NCBI GenBank assembly: GCA_017405115.1
Contig: JAFRBA010000017.1
Location: 1 to 64,000 of the forward strand
Direction: 5' to 3'
DNA length: 64,000 bases
Source: Kiritimatiellia bacterium
GTDB taxonomy: Bacteria; Verrucomicrobiota; Kiritimatiellia; RFP12; UBA1067
The notes beneath the pieces were generated by a model. The model ran no database searches and was not told the origin of the DNA. It saw only the letters and a program-made list of their open reading frames with translations. A program made the translations under genes and the position numbers. This document shows positions 17,453 through 26,300 of this stretch, piece after piece. Each line of letters starts with the position of its first letter. Positions within the stretch are counted from its first letter, which is position 1.

Positions 17453-18580
17453 TCAATATTCGCGGCGCAGCAGCCAGGCGCGGAAGAACATGCTTGCAAA
17501 GCGATATTCGCCCCTGAACGGATAGACGTACCGGAGTTCGCAAAGCCTGATTGCGGCCTTTCGCGCTGACGCCGCATTGCCGATTCCCGCCTCGTCGAGA
17601 AACGCGCGAGACTGGATTTCACGTCCCCCGTGGCGCGCGATGGCGACAAGCAACTTGAACTGTACCGGCGAAAGCCGCTCGCAGAAACCCTCGAACTTCT
17701 CTCCTTCGCGCATGAACACGACCTGCAGCGCGGCCGCTATGTCGCCAGGCGCAACGCCATCCTCCGTCACGCCCCATGCCGCCTCGCACAACTGCTGTAC
17801 ATCGCCTGGAACATCTGCGACGGCGTCCATAATGGCCCTGACCGTATCGTCTGAAACTCTTCTATGTCCGGTCTCGAAACGGCTCCGCAGAAACGCGGCA
17901 AACGAATCACGGTCAATCTCCCCGACGCAAAGCGTGAGCGCCGACTTGTAGAAGGCGCTGTCGGGATTGTCGAAAAGCTCGACCATCCTGCTCCTGGCGC
18001 TGCCGGTGAACACATACGGTATGTTGCCTTGAAACTGGATGCGCCCTCGCATAAGGGCAAGAACCGTCTGCGCCTCTGAAAGATTGCAGATGTCCTGGAA
18101 CTCGTCGAAAACGATGACCGTCCGCCCGGAAGACGCGACCTTGGCCAGCATGTCCAGCACCTCCTCGACGGCGTATGGATCCTCTGCCGCGCGAGCGTCA
18201 AGCCCGAACCCGAACTCCCCGGTGGACGGATCGATCTTCATCACGGGACGCAGCCTCGGCAGAAGCTTCAGCGCCTTCTCGAAAACAGTGGCCTTGCGCT
18301 CCATGTTGCGCACGGCAGAGACAATTCGACGGCAGACGTCACCAACTGTCATGACATGGAGCAGATCGACGTAGAGCATCCTCCACCCCCGCATGCCGCG
18401 CACAACGGCGTTGATCAGCGAAGTCTTGCCCATTCGTCTTTCCCCATGCACAACTACGTTCTGACCTGAGCGCATGAAGCCCGCAAGTTGCTTTTCAAGC
18501 ACCGGCCTCGGACAGTAGAAACTGTCTTCGACCACGCAACCGTACCTAAACGGGTTCCCTTTCTCTGCTTTCTTTTTCAT
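17453..18580 (-). CDS. AAA-type ATP-binding protein (archaeal-ATPase-like)
   Basis: The 375-residue P-loop ATPase has Walker A (GERRMGKTS, residues 46-54), Walker B with a following Glu (VIVFDEFQDI), a sensor region (IPYVFTGSARSRM) and a C-terminal winged-helix-like domain (FKLLVAIARHGGREI ... RKAAIRLCELRYVYPF). This is the STAND-like or archaeal-ATPase class common in accessory regions, often linked to DNA or defence functions that are undefined. The ATG at 18580 is preferred over upstream in-frame starts. A TGA-TACAAT -10 box ends 8 nt before it, and the upstream extension runs through repeat DNA. Confidence 0.75.
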   Translation of the reverse strand: MKKKAEKGNPFRYGCVVEDSFYCPRPVLEKQLAGFMRSGQNVVVHGERRMGKTSLINAVVRGMRGWRMLYVDLLHVMTVGDVCRRIVSAVRNMERKATVFEKALKLLPRLRPVMKIDPSTGEFGFGLDARAAEDPYAVEEVLDMLAKVASSGRTVIVFDEFQDICNLSEAQTVLALMRGRIQFQGNIPYVFTGSARSRMVELFDNPDSAFYKSALTLCVGEIDRDSFAAFLRSRFETGHRRVSDDTVRAIMDAVADVPGDVQQLCEAAWGVTEDGVAPGDIAAALQVVFMREGEKFEGFCERLSPVQFKLLVAIARHGGREIQSRAFLDEAGIGNAASARKAAIRLCELRYVYPFRGEYRFASMFFRAWLLRREY

Positions 18581-18588
18581 GGTACTAT

Positions 18589-18594
18589 ATTGTA
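18589..18594 (-). promoter_or_regulatory. Extended -10 promoter, leaderless spacing
   Basis: TATGA-TACAAT on the minus strand is followed by 8 nt and then the ATG at 18580, with no ribosome binding site in the gap. Confidence 0.5.
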
Positions 18595-18692
18595 TCATAC
18601 CATTTGGTTTCATGCAACCCCGTCCTTGCACCAAATTTCGCCGCCGCGCCTGTTTCTGAGCCCTCCCGGGAACCGGCGCGGAGTGCGGCAAC

Positions 18693-18724
18693 ATCCTATA
18701 TACTAAGGCCTGACCTTCCCGACT
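18693..18724. repeat. Direct repeat copy A flanking the Fic region
   Basis: ATCCTATATAC, then TAAGGC, then CTGACCTTCCCGACT. The same two blocks without the 6-nt TAAGGC occur at 20923-20948. The pair brackets 2.2 kb holding the broken HTH/Fic gene and the intact Fic gene. Confidence 0.7.
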
Positions 18725-19055
18725 CAATATTCCAGCACGGCCATCGTATCGCCAAGCGTCAGCGTATTGCCCTCAATGCCGGTAGAGTCGTGCGTCCTGA
18801 CAGCCTTCAGCTGTGCAAGAAGTTCGTGCTTGCGTGTTTCGGAAATGCCGTCGAGGAAGCTCTTTCGGAATACCCCATGTGTCTTCATGAACGACGCGAC
18901 TGCGTTGTGCGAGACTGCAAGACCATGCCTTGAGGCCATTTCAGCGGCAATGGCTCGAATACTCGCCCCTGCGACTTGAGCTCCTTGATCTCAGCCTCGT
19001 AAGGAGCGAGTTTCGATTGAAATGGCTTACCGCCAGTAACAACTCTTTGCCTCAT
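18724..19055 (-). pseudogene. Frameshifted and truncated HTH protein with a Fic-like N-terminus
   Basis: The first part (from ATG 19055) reads RQRVVTGGKPFQSKLAPYEA and EIKELKSQG. At the GGGG run at 18966-18969 the reading must move one base to continue as ASIRAIAAEMASRHGLAVSH and NAVASFMK, a helix-turn-helix. It then runs to HDSTGIEGNTLTLGDTMAVLEY, the start of a Fic domain with its S/T-x-x-x-E-G inhibitory-type motif, and stops at 18724. Adding one G to the run would restore a single frame. The catalytic HPFxxGNGR half of Fic is absent. A TTGG-TACAAT box at 19065-19070 remains upstream. The gene is both frameshifted and cut off at direct repeat A. Confidence 0.7.
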
Positions 19056-19249
19056 GATGCTGAGATTGTACCAACATTTCTCAGTGCGGTCAATGGTGAA
19101 GTTGTGACAGCATGCCAAACCTTCATCTTGCGCAGCTTGTCGGCCTCTTTCTGTGAGATGTAGTCACAAAACCTCACCCCCCCGCGTCCGCGCAACCCTT
19201 CATCCCCGCCTCCTCCGCCCCGCCCGAACCCTGTCGCTGGGGAAAGTCG

Positions 19250-20722
19250 TCAGAAGCGAAGCATGTCGGAGTCGTCGTCTGAAAATGCGTTTGCAGCTTC
19301 AAGTTGCCGGCGCATGGCCTCAAAATCATCACCGGACAACCGTCGGCTAAACTCCCAAAGACGACTCATTGCGTCGACAAGAACGCCTGGCTCGGCATTT
19401 CGCGAGAGACGACGCAGCGCACCGATGTAGTCGGACCGGAACACGGTGGGAACGATGATCTTCGCCTGCCCCGCCGCCGTCAGCTCCGCGTTCATCATTA
19501 TCCGCGAAATGCGTCCGTTCCCGTCCGCGAACGGATGGACTTCGCTCGTGACAAAAAGAACGAACACTGCGCGCGCGAAAGGATGCCGTATCGCGCGCGA
19601 CATCTCGAAGCCCTTCTTGAGAGTGCCGCGTACGCGGTCGAAAGACACGAAGTGCGTGTTGCCCGCCCTGTTGTCTCGCGTCTTGAAGCGTCCAGGCGCG
19701 GAGGACGGCCGCCCTGCGAGGATTACGCGGTGACGGTCGCAGAGTATCTCCAGGAACCCGTCCGGCGAAGTCGCGATGCGCGACATCTCCCTCCTGTTCG
19801 ACGTTACGGCGTAGGTTCCGAGAATGTCATGGCTGTCCGCGTCGCGCGTCGGCACGGCCACACCAGTCTCGACTATGCGCCGAGCCTCGTCCAGCTCGAA
19901 CTCGGTGCCTTCTATGTAGTTGGAGAAATAGCTCTCGAAGAACGCAAACGTGGCAAAGGCCGACTCGGAATCGTTGATGTCGGGAACGGCGGGGAACTCC
20001 TGTTGTGCAAGTCTCTCAAGCAGTCGGCCAAAGAGCTCGATCCGAAAGCTGTCGAATGGCTCCCCTGCGGCACGTGCTATTGCCGCAGGCGATTTCAAGA
20101 CGTCAATCGGACGGGTCGAAAGAATCGCGCCTATGATCCTGTCGAGGCGGGCAAATTCCGCTTCATGCCCCGAAGCGGCTGCCACGGCTCGGGCTTCGTC
20201 CCTGAGCTTGTTCAACTGAACCTCGCCGCCCGACGCGAATTCGGCCTCCAGCCGCTCCTCGACAGCCTCTGCGCCAACGCACTTGTCGACACCGCCCTGC
20301 GTACGGTCAGGCTCAAGATTCTCAAGCAATGCACGGGCAAGAGAGGAAACCGAAAGCCCTTCAATGAAAGGATAGTCGGTGTCCTGTGTAGGCGCAGTTG
20401 ACAGGAAATGGATGGTAACGCCTGGGAGTTGCACCTTCCGCGTATACTTGTAACCGAGGAATACGTGGCTGTCGTGCGGGGCATATTCGAGTGCCGTTCG
20501 ATGGCTAAGTCTCGCGCCAGGCCAGAGCTTGCCAACTATAGTCCAAAGATTGCGGCGCACAACGGCCTCCGGCGAATCGGTCATGTTTGTGGTGTATACG
20601 CGCGGAGCCAACCGAGCCACCCTTCCTTCGCTTTTCAGTCGCGAAAGAAGCTTGGCCACGTCGGGACGACTGGAACCGACTATGATCTCATTCAACGATT
20701 GAATATTTTTTTCAAACTTCAT
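19250..20722 (-). CDS. Fic family protein with an N-terminal AbiEi-antitoxin-like domain
   Basis: The C-terminal half is a Fic domain with the full motif HPFADGNGR (residues 396-404 of 490), which transfers AMP or a related group from a nucleotide to a target Tyr, Ser or Thr. An inhibitory helix motif S-N-Y-I-E-G lies N-terminal to it near residue 267, so the enzyme is probably self-inhibited. Residues 1-140 contain LLSRLKSEGRVARLAPRVYT and LSHRTALEYA, resembling the winged-helix AbiEi antitoxin fold that binds promoters of type IV systems. The ATG at 20722 is chosen for its GGAG site and a TGG-TATAAT box 37 nt upstream. The gene lies within a degraded island between 26-bp direct repeats. Confidence 0.82.
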   Translation of the reverse strand: MKFEKNIQSLNEIIVGSSRPDVAKLLSRLKSEGRVARLAPRVYTTNMTDSPEAVVRRNLWTIVGKLWPGARLSHRTALEYAPHDSHVFLGYKYTRKVQLPGVTIHFLSTAPTQDTDYPFIEGLSVSSLARALLENLEPDRTQGGVDKCVGAEAVEERLEAEFASGGEVQLNKLRDEARAVAAASGHEAEFARLDRIIGAILSTRPIDVLKSPAAIARAAGEPFDSFRIELFGRLLERLAQQEFPAVPDINDSESAFATFAFFESYFSNYIEGTEFELDEARRIVETGVAVPTRDADSHDILGTYAVTSNRREMSRIATSPDGFLEILCDRHRVILAGRPSSAPGRFKTRDNRAGNTHFVSFDRVRGTLKKGFEMSRAIRHPFARAVFVLFVTSEVHPFADGNGRISRIMMNAELTAAGQAKIIVPTVFRSDYIGALRRLSRNAEPGVLVDAMSRLWEFSRRLSGDDFEAMRRQLEAANAFSDDDSDMLRF

Positions 20723-20759
20723 CTGCGCTCCGCCCTTGTTCAAGAAATAATTTTCCAAC

Positions 20760-20765
20760 ATTATA
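20760..20765 (-). promoter_or_regulatory. Extended -10 promoter of the Fic gene
   Basis: TATGG-TATAAT lies 37 nt before the ATG at 20722, with GGGCGGAG as ribosome-binding region. Confidence 0.6.
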
Positions 20766-21005
20766 CCATATTCGGCGTATTTTTTCCAACGCACTGGATT
20801 TACGACAACCCGTTCTCCACAACTCTGCACACACTGCTCGCCCATCCGCCTCATCCATCAGCCATTCCGCCGTCGGCTTCAACCGCCATCGTGACGTCAC
20901 GCGGCAGCAGGCTATATACTCGATCCTATATACCTGACCTTCCCGACTTCTATACCTGAGCTTGTTGTCTTCGGGGACCACGCAGCCCGTTAGAGTCACA
21001 TGTCA
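20766..21005. other. Gene-poor spacer with direct repeat copy B
   Basis: This 240-bp stretch contains direct repeat copy B (20923-20948) and clusters of TATATA. A short minus-strand frame runs through it but resembles nothing I know. Confidence 0.4.
20923..20948. repeat. Direct repeat copy B flanking the Fic region
   Basis: ATCCTATATAC joined directly to CTGACCTTCCCGACT, matching copy A at 18693-18724. Confidence 0.7.
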
Positions 21006-21251
21006 TCAAGAGAAAGAAGACCTTCCGTATGCGCGAGGCTCAAGCATCGCCTCTCCAGTCGCCTTGACCACGAGCGACCGCGCCGTCGCGTCCGGGTTTA
21101 TGACGAGTTTGAAGGCCTTCGTCTCCACCACGACCGGCGTCTTGCCGTCGAACGCGGAAGGCAGTCTTTCGACGCCTCCGACCGCATCCGCGCCCTGCGC
21201 GGAAAGCGCGGCGACAGCCGCAAATGCCATGAATGCAAATCTAACGTCCAT
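21006..21251 (-). pseudogene. Truncated duplicate of the secreted glycosidase-like gene
   Basis: The first 73 residues match the start of the protein at 9844-12180 in 60 of 73 positions (for example VGGVERLP, FDGKTPVVVETKAF, SLVVKATGE). After that the similarity ends abruptly and a stop follows within a few codons. The upstream leader is also copied, with its AGGAG-type ribosome site duplicated in tandem (AAGAGGAGCATTGAC twice). A TGA-TATACT box at 21295-21300 remains. It could still express a secreted 81-residue peptide but is best read as a broken copy. Confidence 0.8.
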
Positions 21252-21414
21252 GCCGTCAATGCTCCTCTTGTCAATGCTCCTCTTCATGCGCAAGAGTATA
21301 TCAAACCTCGCTCTTGTTGCCTACTGTAAACTTTGCAAAAATGCTTGCAATTATTGCATACGAAGTATCCGGCCGTATTCCCCTATGAGATACAACGGTC
21401 TGATGCGCACTTGT

Positions 21415-21621
21415 CTATTCGCGAAGCAGTTTCTCGAAAGGCAGAAGGAAATCGAAATAGCGGTCGGCCTCGACAGATGGTGCAAGCGTTCCGTCGTAGA
21501 CAAGAGCCGTACGGACAGAAAGGCTCTTCGCCACCTCCAGATTCTCCACCTTTTCGCGAACTTCCTCAATGATGCCGTGCTCAATCCTCTTGCCGTGCTT
21601 GATCTCCACGACAAGCGCCAT
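21415..21621 (-). pseudogene. C-terminal fragment of an AAA-type ATPase
   Basis: The 68 residues (LVVEIKHGKRIEHGIIEEV ... RTALVYDGTLAPSVEADRYF) resemble the nuclease-like C-terminal tail of ATPases found widely in accessory DNA, where VxEIK is a conserved PD-(D/E)xK-like motif. No Walker motifs are present. The frame is closed by a TGA just upstream, exactly at the first hairpin (21641-21687). So only the tail of the gene remains. Confidence 0.6.
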
Positions 21622-21640
21622 TCTCTCGGTCTGGATCGGA

Positions 21641-21687
21641 GTTATGGGTCAACTAAATCGCTATTTCTACTTTAGTTGACCCATAAC
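21641..21687. repeat. Perfect inverted repeat, 17-bp arms, 13-nt loop
   Basis: Arms GTTATGGGTCAACTAAA (21641-21657) and its exact complement (21671-21687). It shares the core GGGTCAACTAAA and the loop length with the hairpin 40 bp downstream. Confidence 0.9.
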
Positions 21688-21727
21688 ATAGCAGCAATCA
21701 ATGAAGTCTTCAAGAATCTGACCATAC

Positions 21728-21772
21728 TTTAGGGTCAACTAAAATCAATTTTACGATTTAGTTGACCCTAAA
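21728..21772. repeat. Perfect inverted repeat, 16-bp arms, 13-nt loop
   Basis: Arms TTTAGGGTCAACTAAA (21728-21743) and exact complement (21757-21772). The loop differs in sequence from that of the first hairpin but has the same length. Confidence 0.9.
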
Positions 21773-21927
21773 TCCTAAGACGCGACTATTTCGCCAAACC
21801 CACCCAAATCCTATTCAGAATTGACGCGGCGAACGCGGGCCCCCGCAAACTTCCCGCAACTATCTCGCTCTCTGCGGAAGCCTGTCCCCAACCAATTTGT
21901 CCCCAACCAATTTGAAAAGCACCGCCG
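21773..21927. other. Non-coding stretch with a 15-bp tandem duplication
   Basis: GTCCCCAACCAATTT is present twice in tandem at 21884-21913. It carries the GGGGAC half of the palindromes found in the GH106-type gene. No gene is recognised here; the Gfo/Idh/MocA frame stops at 21928. Confidence 0.6.
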
Positions 21928-23379
21928 TCATGTCCTCTGCGCGTCCAGGTCCTTTGCGACGCCGCGAGAGAAGTCGAACTTGTCCATGTCGATCTCGTCC
22001 ACCGTGAACGGCTTCGCTGTCTTCCACCCGCCACGGGTGTAGTCCGGAAACTCTATGGGGCTCGCCCCCGCTAGAACCGACCTCTCCGAAAGCTCCACGA
22101 CCGAACTGTATGTCGCAAGGTCGTAGACGTCGGTGTCCATAGGCAGTCCATTCTGGAGGCAATAGACCCACCGGAGGTCCATGATAAAGTCCATGCCGCC
22201 GTGTCCGCCGACCTTCTTGGCGATCTCTCCGGCGACCTTCCAGAACGGATGCCTATAAGCCTCGCGGACCTCCTCCGCACGTCTTTCGTCGAAGAAGGCG
22301 TGCGCCCCACCGTCGCCGGTCTTCTGCTCGAAGCAGACGCGATACTCCTTCGCGTCTATTCCGCGTATCATACCCTTTGTGCCAAGGTACGTGTTGCCGC
22401 GGTCGTACGGACACGGAGTGCAGACGTTGTGCTTGAGCTGGAGGACTTTCCCGTTTGCAGTGTGAAGAAGGCTTGTGTTCACGTCGCCCTTTACCATCTT
22501 CGCGCCGTGCCGCCAGTCGCCCTCTGTGAAGTTCTCCCTGCCGTAGGACTCGAACGAAGCCGACTTCGTCTCCATCGAGACGAGATAGTCGAATCGGTCT
22601 CCTCTGTTGATGTCCAGGCTCTTTCCGGCAGGCACAAGCCCATGAGTAGGGTAATAGTTTCCGTGGTGCTTCATGTGTCGGTCGATACGCCAGAAAACGC
22701 CGTCAACTGGATTGTACTGCAGCTTGCGCTGGTCGTGCGTGTAGCAGACCTCTGCCTGCACGATTTCGCCGAGCATCCCCTTCTTTATCAAGTTGAACGC
22801 CAGCATCTCGTATTCGCCGTAGCAGCAGTTCTCCAGCATGTAGCAGTGACGGCGGTGTTCCTCGGCTGCCTCCACCGTCTGCCAGCACTCGTCCAGGCAG
22901 AAAACGCCTGGCACCTCCTGCATGACGTGCTTACCATTCGCCATCGCCCAGACATTGATCGGGCAGTGCAGCGGGCGCGGCGTGCAGGAGTAGACGACGT
23001 CGCAGCAGTCGCTCTCGCATAGCCCACGCCATGCCTCGGCGTTTCCGTCTCGGCTCCATTCCCTTGCAGCGGGATGGCCGTTGTCCCTTAGCCACTTCTG
23101 CACGGCATCAATGCGCTCAGGGTTAATGTCCGATATGGCAGTCACCTCGCAACCGGGTATCTGCGCGATGCGATGGACGGCAGGAGCACCTCGCCCTCCC
23201 AATCCGATGAAGCCGACTCGTACACGCTTCATCGGAGCGACGCGGAAGCCGTGCATCGGCGCACCTCCTGCTCCGCCCAGCCCGCTTATAGCAGAGCCCT
23301 TGCTCATGCAGCCGGCGGCTGCCGCCGCCATGCCCATCCAGGCAGTTCCCTTCAGAAACTCCCTTCTGCTACTCTCCAT
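21928..23379 (-). CDS. Gfo/Idh/MocA family oxidoreductase, Tat-exported
   Basis: The 483-residue protein starts at the ATG at 23379, six bases after GGGAG. A twin-arginine signal (SRREFLKGTAWMGMAAAAAG) is followed by a Gly-rich linker. The Rossmann motif is VGFIGLGGRGAPAV, with DINPERID next. NGKHVMQEVPGVF stands at the family's EKP position as QEVP, so the usual Lys is replaced. The C-terminal domain contains HHGNYYPTHGLVPAGK and GHGGMDFIMDLR. This EVP variant with a GHGG motif resembles the glycoside-hydrolase-109-like branch of the family, which cleaves glycosides by an NAD-dependent mechanism. It ends the six-gene operon after the 1056-residue glycosidase-like gene. Confidence 0.85.
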   Translation of the reverse strand: MESSRREFLKGTAWMGMAAAAAGCMSKGSAISGLGGAGGAPMHGFRVAPMKRVRVGFIGLGGRGAPAVHRIAQIPGCEVTAISDINPERIDAVQKWLRDNGHPAAREWSRDGNAEAWRGLCESDCCDVVYSCTPRPLHCPINVWAMANGKHVMQEVPGVFCLDECWQTVEAAEEHRRHCYMLENCCYGEYEMLAFNLIKKGMLGEIVQAEVCYTHDQRKLQYNPVDGVFWRIDRHMKHHGNYYPTHGLVPAGKSLDINRGDRFDYLVSMETKSASFESYGRENFTEGDWRHGAKMVKGDVNTSLLHTANGKVLQLKHNVCTPCPYDRGNTYLGTKGMIRGIDAKEYRVCFEQKTGDGGAHAFFDERRAEEVREAYRHPFWKVAGEIAKKVGGHGGMDFIMDLRWVYCLQNGLPMDTDVYDLATYSSVVELSERSVLAGASPIEFPDYTRGGWKTAKPFTVDEIDMDKFDFSRGVAKDLDAQRT

Positions 23380-23392
23380 CTCCTTCTCCCTT

Positions 23393-26300
23393 TCACCTTG
23401 CATACCGCTTCACTACGTCAATTCGCGCGTTGGCGGTCTTTGGCGCGTCGCTCGTCACCCGCACCGTCCAGATGCCGGAAAGCGGACGCCCCGCCCCGCG
23501 GACCACCCGGCGCTCCCCTTCCGCCAGGTCTGCGCCAAGCCCGACGTAGAACCTCTCCCCGCCGCCGGAGCGGAACACAAGCCCCGGCCTCCTCACAGGG
23601 CCAACCAGCTCAACGTCTATCCGCGCCGTCTCCCCAGGCCGCACCGCTACGGCGAACGGACGGTCCAGTCCCCTCGACGGCGCATACGCGACGGGGTCTA
23701 CCGCCTCGTAGGAGAGAGTCTTTCTGTCCGCATCGGACAACGACGCGAGAGGCTTCAGCGCATGGAACGACGATCCTTGCGCGAACATGGTGACCTCCGC
23801 CCGCGCCGCATCGTCCTTCGACTCGAAAGAGACGTCTGAAACATTTTCGCGCTCAGTCCGGTCGCAACAAGCAGTGGCCCTTCCGTCTGTCGCGCCGACC
23901 GGCTCTCCGACCTCGCTGTAATGCGTCCACACGCCGTTCTCAAATTCCGCGTACTCGCCCGATTCGAGCGAGAAAGGCACGGCGTAGCGCATTCCGCAGG
24001 CCACTATTGCCGCGTCTCGCAGCGTCTGCCGCGTCTCGGAAAGAATCTCCACAGGAGTCACAAGCACCGTCGCCTTGCCGTCGGCGGGCACATCGTTCAG
24101 GTAGAACCCGACCTCCTCTATCTTCCCAGGGTCTACGACGTTCCTATATACCGGGTATATCGGACGATATCCCTGCCATTTATAGTCGCCGTATCGGTGG
24201 GCGTCGCGCTCTCGCAGAAGGACGCAGACGCGACGCCAGCCGGTGAAGTCAAGCGTCAGGAAGTGGTCTGACTGCCCGCCGTTGTGGACTTTAGACGACG
24301 AGACGCGGAAATCCAGCACGGCGCCGGAACCGTCGCCTCGCACCCAGAATGCGAACGCCGTCCCCTCGCCGTCTTTCGCGACGTTTCTGAACGGATGATT
24401 GTAGCGGAGCGTGGCGCCTGCCCATGCTCCGCACCGTTCGCCGGACTGGTTCGTCGCCCGGAACGCCAGCACCTCGCCCTTCCCGTCGACGTTGGCCGTC
24501 CGGATCTGCGCCTTAACCGACGGAGCGGACGTTATCTTCAGTGAATCCGCGTCGGAAGGACCGATCAACGTCTCGCCCGAACCGGATGCAGGGACGTAGA
24601 GAGCCTCTACTCGCAGTGTGAGATTCGATTCGCCGAATGCGGTGTCGAACGTCCACGAGCGGTCTTCCGGCGTGCCGATGCGGCGGACAAGGTACTTGAC
24701 GGGCGTGAGCGTCCAGGAGCCCGCATCGTCCTGCCCAAGCCTGAACTCTGCGCCTTCCGCGTCCATGCGCCGCACTGCCTCTTCGGTGAACGCCCGTGCG
24801 AGGCGGAAGCGCTCGTACCTTCCTACTATCGTCATCTGCCGATCGACGGAGAACGTCAGGGGGCCTTTGGTGACGTTAACGCCGTCCATCGACATCGCCA
24901 GGTCCGCGCCTGCGTTGCGCGAGGCGAAGTACTCCGCCTCGTCGCAGAAGCTGCCGCGCACCCTGCCGTTCGCCGTGACGAGCGACCACCACCCCGCCTG
25001 TCCGGCGAGCATGTTGGCGTTGCGCGCTTCAGAAACCACATGACGCAGATGGTAGTCGTGGAACTGCTTCGCGCCCCAGCGCACGTGGTCCCACGCGCCG
25101 AGCCGCGAGTGGAACCACCAGCTGTGGGCGCCGCCGATGCTGGCCTCCACCTGAAGCGGCTTCTGGCTCTGGTCGAGGGGAGCGGCGAACTTGCGCCGCG
25201 TCAGGTCGACGTTGTACCGGCTCATCGGTTCCGCGCCGTCGTGGTATACGAAATCGAAGCCGAACTTCGCGTACTTCCCCGCGAGGAGCGCGGACATCTC
25301 GTCCATGAACTTCGACGAAGGCTCCGGGAAGAAGGAGAAGAAGTGCTGAAACAGGTATTCGACCCTCGTCCCGGCGGGGACTGTCCCCGTCTTTCGCGTG
25401 CCGTACGCGCCGCGCTTGACGCCGGTAAACGCATACGGAGCAGTGTCGCCGCGAATCCCGGCGTACGTGAAGAGCTCGCCACCTATGCGCAGAATGTTGC
25501 CGTTGGAGAGGAACGAAGTCACGAAATCGTGCTTCGGGCCTGGCTTCTCGTTGACGTACAATTCATCTTCGCCGGCGGTAAACGGCTTCGCCAGCGTGTA
25601 GGCGTAGGTGACGAGCAGGTCGCCGTGGCACTCTGGCCTCGCCCACGAGTCGTTGAATCCGATTCCCGCCGTAAGGGTGTGCATGCCGGCCTTGAGACCG
25701 GCCGCATGGATCATGGCTATCGTCTCCTTGAGGTCCGCCTCGCCGCGAGGATAGCGGTTTGTGTTCACACCGTAGTGGCCGAGCGTCTGCCACCAGTTGT
25801 AGAGGCTCAGGGTCTTGAATCCGCCTCGCTCGGCAAGCGCGATCCAGTCCTCCGCCGATTCGCGAGACATGCTGGCAATCAGGTAAGACTCGCGGTTCTC
25901 CGGTGCGGCAAGGCTCCAGGCGCCGCCGCAGAGCGAGGAAACCGCGCCTGCATCACGCGTCATCTCCTTCATCCTGTCAAGCACCCTCGAACGCGGCGCG
26001 GCGACAAGAGCCGCCCTGGCCGGGAGCGCCGGAGGGTGCTCCCCGATCTCCGCTACGGCCTCCAAGACGGTGTTCCCGCGAAGGCGCATCGCGGAGGAAA
26101 GTTCGTACGTGCGCAGGACGACGGCGGACTCGTCGTCGCTCATCGCGTTCATCATCTGTCCGTTGTACTTGCGGCAGACGGGGTAGACGATGAAGAACTT
26201 GAACTCCTTTGCATTGGACACCGTAAGGCTCTTCGCCTCGAAGACAAGCCCCCACCGTTCCCGCCGTACGGACATCTCCGCCTCGCCTTCCACGCCGTCG

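Noticed and set aside
18581..18727. N-terminal extension of the ATPase through upstream in-frame starts
   Set aside because: It would run through direct repeat A and the -10 box; the conserved protein begins at the ATG at 18580.
21786..22034. Minus-strand frame overlapping the end of the Gfo/Idh/MocA gene
   Set aside because: Its first part is out-of-frame oxidoreductase sequence and the rest crosses the 15-bp tandem repeat; no start signal or family.
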